A stretch of 64,000 nucleotides of DNA, from NCBI GenBank assembly GCA_965368085.1, contig CBDULP010000003.1:1-64000 (forward strand), in the 5' to 3' direction. Under the pieces are notes generated by a model, which did no database searches, was not told the origin of the DNA, and saw only the letters and a list, made by a program, of their open reading frames with translations. Each line of letters starts with the position of its first letter. Position 1 is the first letter of the stretch. Shown here piece after piece: positions 36,666 through 43,249 of this stretch. Source of the DNA: Peptoclostridium sp965368085 (GTDB lineage: Bacteria > Bacillota > Clostridia > Peptostreptococcales > Peptostreptococcaceae). Both the position numbers and the translations under genes were made by a program.

Positions 36666-37175
36666 TTATTCCACGTTTTCATTTTCATGCCTTTTTGCCC
36701 GTTCCTCCTCAATATCTATTACCTTGCCCGACTCGCACCTCACTACAAGTACCGGCACGGTTGAATTGATAACGACGTCATGCGTAATGCTTCCAATTGT
36801 AAATCTCTTTAGCCCTCCCATTCCATGTGTACACATTATTATCGCATCATATGATCCATTTTGTGCATAATCAATTATAGTCTGGGCCGGATGACCTTCC
36901 ATAAGCTTTGTTTCAGCTTGTATTCCCTGCATGCCGAAATATTTTCTTGCCTTTTTTAGTGTTTTTACGGCATCCTTGCTTTTTACCATATCTCCTATTT
37001 GTGATACATTTGACCCTTGATAAAAGCCTTGGCCTGAGCTCATTTGATTAGAGCTTCGGCGAACGTGTATTATTGTAATTTGAGCCGAGTATTTTCTTGC
37101 AATCTCCACAGCAAGTCTATATGCCCTTTTGCAAAACTCAGATTCGTCTATGGGAAGAAGTATCCTTCTTATCAT
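36666..37175 (-). CDS. Universal stress protein (ATP-binding type)
   Basis: This 169-residue UspA-domain protein begins with IRRILLPIDESEFCKRAYRLA. It carries the ATP-binding pattern HGMGGLKRFTIGSITHDVV (GxxG...GS), so it is the nucleotide-binding subtype. The role is general stress adaptation, and the specific function is unknown. The start is ATG 37175 behind GGAGGGG. A charged C-terminal tail of about 20 residues extends past the domain. Confidence 0.92.
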   Translation of the reverse strand: MIRRILLPIDESEFCKRAYRLAVEIARKYSAQITIIHVRRSSNQMSSGQGFYQGSNVSQIGDMVKSKDAVKTLKKARKYFGMQGIQAETKLMEGHPAQTIIDYAQNGSYDAIIMCTHGMGGLKRFTIGSITHDVVINSTVPVLVVRCESGKVIDIEEERAKRHENENVE

Positions 37176-37311
37176 TACATCCCCTCCACACAAAACCCAT
37201 GTAAAACAGAACCCCTCTTGATTTCATGTATACCAAATTTTATGACTTTTATTCAAAATATATTAAGCCCGCTTAAAAAAGCGAGCTTATATGTATAGTT
37301 ATGTATATATA

Positions 37312-37506
37312 TTATTTTATAATTGCCAATATGGTACAAACTATAAACACCATGCCCATTATCCACATATGGCTATTCTCATTTTGACCCAAATGTCCAT
37401 TTGAAGTGTTTTCAGCATTGCCGCTTTCCGCATTGATTTTTTTTGTATCTTTTTTCTTTTTCCACTTTTCAAAGTCTATTACATTGCGTTCAATCATATG
37501 CTCCAT
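37312..37506 (-). CDS. Small tail-anchored membrane protein, unknown function
   Basis: I do not recognise this 64-residue product. A basic N-terminal half (RNVIDFEKWKKKKDTKK) is followed by a C-terminal hydrophobic segment, HMWIMGMVFIVCTILAIIK. This fits a tail-anchored single-span protein. AAGGAG lies 9 nt before ATG 37506. It lies upstream of and on the same strand as uspA, with a gap of about 136 bp. Confidence 0.6.
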   Translation of the reverse strand: MEHMIERNVIDFEKWKKKKDTKKINAESGNAENTSNGHLGQNENSHMWIMGMVFIVCTILAIIK

Positions 37507-37810
37507 ATTGCCACTCTCCTTCAAAGGCTAATTTCCAACATCTTCAGTTGACTCCCGTATATTCATTATACATTATTTCTTCCCATTTCTGAACACTGAA
37601 AACGTTTTTTTTAAAAAAACTTCATTTTCTCATTCGCGAAACTTCAAAAAACATTTCCTTCCTGAGTGTTTTTGAAGTTTCCGTGTTTAGAAATACCTTG
37701 TTTTTAGGGCTGCATCGCCTTATTCTCCGGAATCAATCTTAATCTCATTTACATTGGGTAAATATAAAATAAAATTTAAAAATCAATTATCCTAAAAGGT
37801 GGTGTTTATT

Positions 37811-39262
37811 TTGAAAAACAGGTTTTACGCAGTTGCAGCAGTTATATGCTCATTCTTGATGATGCTTTCGATTTCCTCCGCACAGGACAGATTTGTAAGT
37901 CGAATTGATTTCACCAAAAAAGTTCTGCAAATGAGCAATTTTAAAATTTCCGATGTATCGAACTCCCTAAGCTTCAATGACATCTACAACCCAGACGACA
38001 TGCTCTATATAGCTACTGCAAACAAATATGGAATTGCGAATGGTTACGGCAAAAATTTCAGACCCGATGATTATATCAACAAGGAACAGGCTTTTGTAAT
38101 GCTTGTCCGCGCAATGGACGAGGAGTCATTAGCTCTTCAAATGGATAGTAATGTGGTTGATTCTCTGTTGAACTTCAAAGATAAGGGGCAAATATCAGCA
38201 TGGGCTATGCCTTCTGTGGCATATCTTGTTGACAAAGGGCTTATTGAAAGCACAGAAGATCTCTCCCCGCAGTCTCTGGTAACCACGGAGTATGCCGACG
38301 AGATTTATTTAAAGTGCAAGTCTTATTTCGACTCGAAGCTTTCCAAAAACGGCTTTTCTGCCGCTCTCATGCTTGAAGAAAGTTCAAATAAACTCGACAG
38401 CTACAATACTTACAGCTTCAAAGGCTCAATGGATATAAACACACTCACTGAAACACCTTCAGTCGATGGCCTTTCAGAATCGGAATCAGAAAAACTTGAA
38501 ATGACCCTTATTCAAGAAGGCGTATTCGAAAAGCCGCAAAGTGTCTATTCCAAGTCCACAACTACAATAATCCCATCCTCAAAAGAACAGGAGGAAAAAC
38601 TTCAAGGTATTACAAATCAATCATGCGAAGTGTACTTTGACGGTGAAATGTATCTTATGAAAATGCCCGGAGAAGACTTCTGGATTTCAATGGATATCAA
38701 TCCGCTTGTAAAGGAAATTCAAAGTATGGCAGGTGGACATTCAATAGGAAGCCAGGCACTTACAAGAAATCAGATGAAACTGTTTGGAATGTATTCCAGT
38801 TTTGACGATGACGCAGAAATAGATGGAAGAGACTACTATGCCATAGATGTATATCTGGACAACGAAACATTCAATATGCTTTTGCAGGATATTGTAAATA
38901 AAGCACTTGAATACTACAGCAGTGAAATTCCAAATAAATCATCGTATGGTTCGGTATCCGCCGAGGAAATGGAGCAGCTCAAGACAATGGTTTCTTCAAT
39001 GGTATCAAACATGGTCATAAATGTAGAATACAAGTTCTATATAGACAAAGAAACGCTCGACTACAAATTCATGGACATAGTCCAAAATATAGAAATGCAA
39101 ATGGGAGATATAAATTCAAATTCCAACTCATCCGGACGATTCGAGTACTATGACTTCGACAAACCCGTTATATTTCCAGAAATAAACAAGAGCAAAATCA
39201 AAAATATACCTTCCCTTATAGACGGAGCGGGCGAAAATATACAACCTATTTCCAAAAATTAA
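37811..39262 (+). CDS. Secreted SLH-domain protein, unknown C-terminal region
   Basis: This 483-residue secreted protein starts with a signal peptide (RFYAVAAVICSFLMMLSISS, then SSAQD). Two S-layer homology repeats are seen at about 48-110 (FNDIYNPDDMLYIATANKYG) and 125-160 (FKDKGQISAWAMPSVAYLVD). These would anchor it to secondary cell-wall polymer. The rest is a strand-rich, acidic lipoprotein-like region with no function I can name. The start is TTG 37811 behind AAAGGTGG. It is monocistronic. Confidence 0.82.
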   Translation: MKNRFYAVAAVICSFLMMLSISSAQDRFVSRIDFTKKVLQMSNFKISDVSNSLSFNDIYNPDDMLYIATANKYGIANGYGKNFRPDDYINKEQAFVMLVRAMDEESLALQMDSNVVDSLLNFKDKGQISAWAMPSVAYLVDKGLIESTEDLSPQSLVTTEYADEIYLKCKSYFDSKLSKNGFSAALMLEESSNKLDSYNTYSFKGSMDINTLTETPSVDGLSESESEKLEMTLIQEGVFEKPQSVYSKSTTTIIPSSKEQEEKLQGITNQSCEVYFDGEMYLMKMPGEDFWISMDINPLVKEIQSMAGGHSIGSQALTRNQMKLFGMYSSFDDDAEIDGRDYYAIDVYLDNETFNMLLQDIVNKALEYYSSEIPNKSSYGSVSAEEMEQLKTMVSSMVSNMVINVEYKFYIDKETLDYKFMDIVQNIEMQMGDINSNSNSSGRFEYYDFDKPVIFPEINKSKIKNIPSLIDGAGENIQPISKN

Positions 39263-39264
39263 AA

Positions 39265-39300
39265 AAATACGGGAGCTGAATGTATCCAGCTCCCGTATTT
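39265..39300. terminator. Bidirectional terminator between SLH and double-cubane genes
   Basis: A 14-bp perfect stem (AAATACGGGAGCTG) with an 8-nt loop lies between convergent genes. Confidence 0.9.
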
Positions 39301-39332
39301 TAAACTCGCACTTCAAAATGGTAGAATATCTA

Positions 39333-40484
39333 TTATCCCATCATCTCAATAAAAGCACCTATACGTGTAAGTATCTGTCCCGTATCCGATTTTGAATAAT
39401 CAGTTTCAAGGCAAAGATACGGAAGTCCATGCTTTCCATTTACACGCTTTTTAACCTCTACAGTCTCCACGTTATATGTGTGGCATGCCTGAAGTATTAT
39501 CTCTACCACTCCGTCTATTTTATACTTTTCCGTCATTTCAGAAAGAAGCTCCATTCTGTCGTTATTAGGAGACATCACTGAACAAGGTATTGAAAGATAT
39601 TTTTCAGCAATAGCATCATAAGGGTCTTTATTCTCATCTACAAGGGTTTCATTCGCCTTGACTCCGCCACAGTTTTCATAGCATACTACTACTCCGCCGC
39701 TGTCTTCTATCGCCTTAATCACCTTGTCGGCAACCCCACCTATTGGGCATCCCGTTACAAGAATTCTTGGAGCATCTTCAGATACAGGCCTGTGCCCTGC
39801 ATTATATTCCGCCTTTACCTTATCTGTAAGCGCCTTAAGCTCGTCTATTATCTGAGTCCTTTCAAATTTGAACTTTATTCCCTCAAGCGTTTTTTGCATG
39901 TCGAGCCCCTTAAGAGGAGGAGGTGTCAGGGTTGACAACTCGTAAAAATCTTTTGTCGCAGCCCTTTCTTCATTCACAAGTTTTATGGCATCTTTTATCT
40001 TCTCTTCAGTTATCTGGACTCCAAACTGCTCTTCCATTCTCTCTTTAAGCTTTATAATTTCACTCTTCCACATTTCAAAAGACTCTTTGTCCTTGTAGTT
40101 TTGAGGTAGCTGCATTATGTGCATAGGCTTCATTTCACCCAGAAGCTCATACATTTTCTTTTTGCCATCACACGTAGTCTCTCCAACCAAAAGGTCTGAA
40201 AAATAAGTGTATGGGCATTGGTCTGTAAGCGCGAACCCATAGCTTGACTTTATAAGCGGGCAGAGGTTTCTCGGAAGCTCTTTTTCCGCCGCCGGGATAG
40301 GGTCCTCACTCGTTCCGCAAAGTCCTACAGCTATGGCATCCGCCGCAACTATAAGCTCTTTAGGCGTGTATGTGCAGAATATACCCACTACATTTTTACC
40401 GTTTTCCTTAAGCTCTTTAACTTTCAAAAATCCTTCTTTTCTCGCATCACTGAAGCCTTCGAATATCTCAGGTAGACTGTTCAC
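39333..40484 (-). CDS. Double-cubane-cluster (HgdB-type) anaerobic reductase component
   Basis: This 383-residue protein belongs to the 2-hydroxyacyl-CoA dehydratase D-component superfamily, the stand-alone double-cubane-cluster protein branch. The hallmark ETTCDGKKKMYE lies near residue 115. Conserved cysteines occur in GIFCTYTPKE, VTGCPIGG, YENCGG and LQACHTYN. Such proteins use a reductive activase (HgdC-like) for low-potential electron transfer. No activase gene is in the window. The start is GTG 40484 behind GGGGGAG. It is 35 bp downstream of the MerB-like selenoprotein gene and appears to end that operon. Confidence 0.85.
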   Translation of the reverse strand: MNSLPEIFEGFSDARKEGFLKVKELKENGKNVVGIFCTYTPKELIVAADAIAVGLCGTSEDPIPAAEKELPRNLCPLIKSSYGFALTDQCPYTYFSDLLVGETTCDGKKKMYELLGEMKPMHIMQLPQNYKDKESFEMWKSEIIKLKERMEEQFGVQITEEKIKDAIKLVNEERAATKDFYELSTLTPPPLKGLDMQKTLEGIKFKFERTQIIDELKALTDKVKAEYNAGHRPVSEDAPRILVTGCPIGGVADKVIKAIEDSGGVVVCYENCGGVKANETLVDENKDPYDAIAEKYLSIPCSVMSPNNDRMELLSEMTEKYKIDGVVEIILQACHTYNVETVEVKKRVNGKHGLPYLCLETDYSKSDTGQILTRIGAFIEMMG

Positions 40485-40519
40485 TCCATACTCCCCCAAT
40501 CATATTATTAAATGTCTGT

Positions 40520-41242
40520 TTATTGCTCGTCACCCTCAAGTCCAAAAATCATTCTCGAAACCCATATGGCCTCTTGTGCCTCAAGGCAGAATATTTGATC
40601 CGCTTGCACTCCCATTTCAGCTGTCCACTGGTCATAATGTTCCTTCTTACAGAAGAAATTCATTATGTTTCAGCAACTGCCCGACCAGTTTTGATTCTTG
40701 TTAAGGTCAACATGCAGCACATGGGCGTCTTCCGGTAAAATGCTCACTATCTCGCCATCTCTTATTTCGACTGTAATCCGCTCTCCACACTGGCTGCAGC
40801 TTGAAGTAAGCTTTATGTCCTGTCTGAATGTAAACGCGCATCCCATGCCGTCCACCGCACACATTGCGCTGAATTCCCTTCCGTCTGCAAGTTCTATACG
40901 GTGGCTTGTAGGAAATCCCGAAACCGGATATATGAAATTTATATTCTGATTTTCATCCGAAACGGCTGCATTCTTTTTCACAAGATTATCTATGGTTTCC
41001 CTTATCATACAATCAGTCATACCAAGGCTTTTTTGCATTTCTTCAGATATAACAGCAAAGCTAAACGGCATTCCATTTTCTATTATCCTGTCCATTATAT
41101 AAAATCTTACCTTCTTTTCGTCTGCGTCAAGTCTTGAATCTATGCTGTCTATTATAAGTCTTTCAGGCGGATAATAGCTGAATTCAATTCCCCTTACGTA
41201 TTCCTTCACCCTTGATGCCGGCTCATAATTAAATCTTTTCAT
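40520..41242 (-). CDS. saoL: MerB-like organomercurial/organometallic lyase, selenoprotein (in-frame UGA at 40672-40670)
   Basis: This 240-residue frame is read through TGA codon 191 (40672-40670), taken as selenocysteine. Before the TGA it matches MerB: FPTSHRIELADGREF, catalytic pair Cys128/Asp131 in CAVDGMGCAF (MerB Cys96/Asp99) and Cys149 (Cys117). After it, GSCUNIMNFFCKKEHYDQW aligns without gaps to the MerB C159 segment FCCHVHFF...W, placing Sec at Cys159. The downstream frame runs 49 more codons to TAA 40520. MerB cleaves carbon-mercury bonds. A hairpin with UG in its loop begins 3 nt after the UGA. The symbol follows a family name I recall (SaoL). Confidence 0.85.
40633..40667 (-). 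promoter_or_regulatory. Predicted bSECIS hairpin in the MerB-like gene
   Basis: Reading from the UGA at 40670: two bases, then stem CATAATG, an AA bulge, and TTTCTTC. The apical loop is TGTAA, then GAAGGAA and CATTATG. All pairs are Watson-Crick except one G-U. The loop lies 19-23 nt after the UGA and has G in its first two positions, as in bacterial SECIS elements recognised by SelB. Confidence 0.8.
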
Positions 41243-41368
41243 ATATAAAAACACTCTCCATTTATACAGCTATAGTTAAAAACAGAAACAAAGGGCTTGC
41301 TCCGGCCATTTTGATTAAAATCAACTCAATCAGAACCAGTTACTCCACAATGTATTGGAAAATAAAAA

Positions 41369-42124
41369 CTACTCCCCATCAAGAGCCCTTTTGAGAACTG
41401 CAGTTAGCTCTTCCTTGTACTGGCCGTATATTTTGCTTTTCCTGTCCCTAGGCCTTTCCATTCCAACGCTCATATCCGACAGTATCTTGCCCCTGTTTCT
41501 CGACATCACTATTACCCTGTCACTCATATATACGGCCTCGTCGACATCGTGAGTGACCATTACAGCTGTTATGTTCGCCTTCATCACAAGGCTTTCAAGC
41601 TCCTCCTGAAGCAACTGCCTCATCTGGAAATCGACAGCTCCAAGAGGCTCATCCATAAGAAGCACCTGAGGCTTGCACGCAAGAGCCCTTATTACCGCAG
41701 CCCTTTGCTTCATGCCCCCAGACATCTGATGCGGATAAAGCTTTTCTTTACCGTCAAGCTGAGCCATCTTGAGAAGCTCCAGCATCCTATCCTCCCTTTC
41801 AGCCTTTGGAACGCCCTGTTGCTTCATAGGAAACATTATGTTGTGCCTTAGGTTCATCCACGGAAAAAGGGCATAGTTTTGAAAGACAAAACCCCTGTCC
41901 GGACCCGGCTTTGTAACCTTTTTCCCTTCGAGCAGTATTTCTCCTGAATCAGATTTTTGAAATCCCGCCATTATTGTAAGGAGAGTGGTCTTTCCACATC
42001 CCGACGGCCCCAGAAGTGATATGAACTGTCCTTTTTCAACTTTAAAATTTATATTGCTTAGTACTTTATTTTCTTCTTTATTATTTATAAAAGTCTTGTC
42101 TATGTTTCTTACCTCAAGATTCAT
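41369..42124 (-). CDS. saoA: ABC transporter ATP-binding protein (SsuB/TauB-like)
   Basis: This 251-residue ATPase has Walker A GPSGCGKTTL, Q-loop VFQNYALFPW, signature MSGGMKQR (in place of LSGG), Walker B VLLMDEPLGAVD and the switch His in VTHDVDEA. It resembles ATPases of nitrate/sulfonate/taurine and SAO-type importers. Its ATG overlaps the permease stop (TAATG), so they form one transporter. A 126-bp gap without a terminator separates it from the MerB-like gene downstream. No substrate-binding protein is nearby. Confidence 0.9.
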   Translation of the reverse strand: MNLEVRNIDKTFINNKEENKVLSNINFKVEKGQFISLLGPSGCGKTTLLTIMAGFQKSDSGEILLEGKKVTKPGPDRGFVFQNYALFPWMNLRHNIMFPMKQQGVPKAEREDRMLELLKMAQLDGKEKLYPHQMSGGMKQRAAVIRALACKPQVLLMDEPLGAVDFQMRQLLQEELESLVMKANITAVMVTHDVDEAVYMSDRVIVMSRNRGKILSDMSVGMERPRDRKSKIYGQYKEELTAVLKRALDGE

Positions 42125-42942
42125 TATTCAACATACCTCCATTTGGTAAGAGCTTTGTTCATATACTGTATAAGCCTGTCTATTCCAAATCCCACAAAAG
42201 CGGCAAAGAACATGAGGGCCACAAGAGTTTCAGTTTGCATTCTTGTTTGCGCCTCAACCATAGAGTAACCGAGACCGGCACTCGTAGCTATGAACTCCGC
42301 TCAGATAACGCTCATCCATCCCGCACTTATTGCTATCCTCGCGGAAGTAAGTATGTCGGGAAGGGCCCCCGGAAGAATCACATTGAAAAATATGCTCACT
42401 CTTCCCGCCCCCATGCTTCTTGCTGCGTTGAAATAATCCTTTGATATTCCCCTTACACCCTGTATTGTATTCAGTATTACAGGAAATATCCCCGAAAAAG
42501 CTATGAGAAATATTGTAGGGCCGTCGCCTATGCCAAACCACACTATAGTAAGAGGAACCCATGCCATTATAGGCACTTGTCTTATGGAGTCTATGAAGCC
42601 TCCCATAAGCTTGTCCGCAAGCTTTGAAAATCCCATCACAAATCCCAGTGGAAGTCCGATTGCAAGCGCATACAAAAACCCCTTCAAAACCCTTTGAAGC
42701 GTTATAAGTATATTTTTTACAGTTTCAGCGTCTGTCACGCAGTGCAAAAACGCCTTAGCCGTTACAAGGGGGTAGGGCAAAAGCAGCTGGTTGTCTATTT
42801 TCATAGCCGCAGCCTGCCATGCTCCTATCATTATCGCAGCCACCAACATCTTGTAGATGTTTTCCACTGCATCCTGTTTTTTAAAATTTTTATACTTCAA
42901 TACTCCACTGTATATGGAAGCTCTGTTTTCAACTTTTTCCAA
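42124..42942 (-). CDS. saoP: ABC transporter permease, selenoprotein (in-frame UGA at 42303-42301)
   Basis: This 272-residue permease is of the SsuC/TauC type. TTG 42942 is 8 nt after AGGAGG. The EAA loop NAARSMGAGRVSIFFNVILP is intact. TGA codon 214 (42303-42301) interrupts it as GWMSVI-U-AEFIATSAGLGYS. Reading through gives the normal C-terminal helix and ends at TAA 42124, overlapping the ATPase ATG. SsuC-like proteins have Ala at that position, so Sec would face the substrate path in a late helix. A stem-loop follows the UGA. The symbol follows the recalled SaoP family. Confidence 0.85.
42259..42292 (-). promoter_or_regulatory. Predicted bSECIS hairpin in the permease gene
   Basis: From UGA 42301: 8 nt, then CATAG, CTA, CGAG, apical loop TGCCGGT, CTCG and a bulged GTTACT, closing with CTATG. 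The inner CGAG/CTCG and outer CATAG/CTATG pairs are perfect. The loop lies 21-27 nt past the UGA, with G in the second position. Confidence 0.7.
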
Positions 42943-43196
42943 GATAACAACCTCCTTATAAAAAATCCCTTACAAAACTAAAACTCAGCCGATATACTTT
43001 CAGCCAAGTTAGTCAACATCAACACTGTCCATATAGAATCTATTTTTTGCCACTCATCACACCGGATGCTCTAGCACTAATTTTATATCCAAACAATTAT
43101 TTTGTAAAATTTGTATTTTTAATATATGTATATGCATTCATAATTTTTTTTAATAGTTGCATGGTTTGTAATCTTCTAATCATGAATTATGCAAAA
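42943..43196 (-). promoter_or_regulatory. Upstream control region of the permease-ATPase-lyase operon
   Basis: Apart from a 26-codon ATG frame I do not consider coding, no gene is visible. Upstream of the permease ribosome site, GGCTGA occurs twice nine bases apart (around 42985-43005), a possible operator. A TTGACT lies close by, but I cannot place a convincing -10. Confidence 0.35.
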
Positions 43197-43228
43197 AAAA
43201 TATCCGGCTGTTTTCAGCCGGATATTTT
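43197..43228 (-). terminator. Terminator after the chemotaxis receptor gene
   Basis: The stem AAAATATCCGGCTG/CAGCCGGATATTTT has a TTTT loop, with T-rich flanks. Confidence 0.88.
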
Positions 43229-43249
43229 TTTTGCTATTATTTTAATCTC

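Noticed and set aside
40670..41254. Reading the MerB-like gene as ending at the TGA (truncated or pseudogene)
   Set aside because: The frame continues with MerB-like residues and stops 35 bp before the next gene; the hairpin and a second TGA-containing gene in the same operon favour selenocysteine.
42301..42942. Permease as a truncated protein, with a separate frame at 42254-42562
   Set aside because: The readthrough restores the last helix and meets the ATPase ATG, and the alternative frame is a shadow of the real gene.
43060..43160. 26-codon ATG frame ending in two consecutive TGA codons upstream of the permease
   Set aside because: It has no ribosome site or homology, and two adjacent Sec codons are implausible. 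AT-rich spacer is the better reading.
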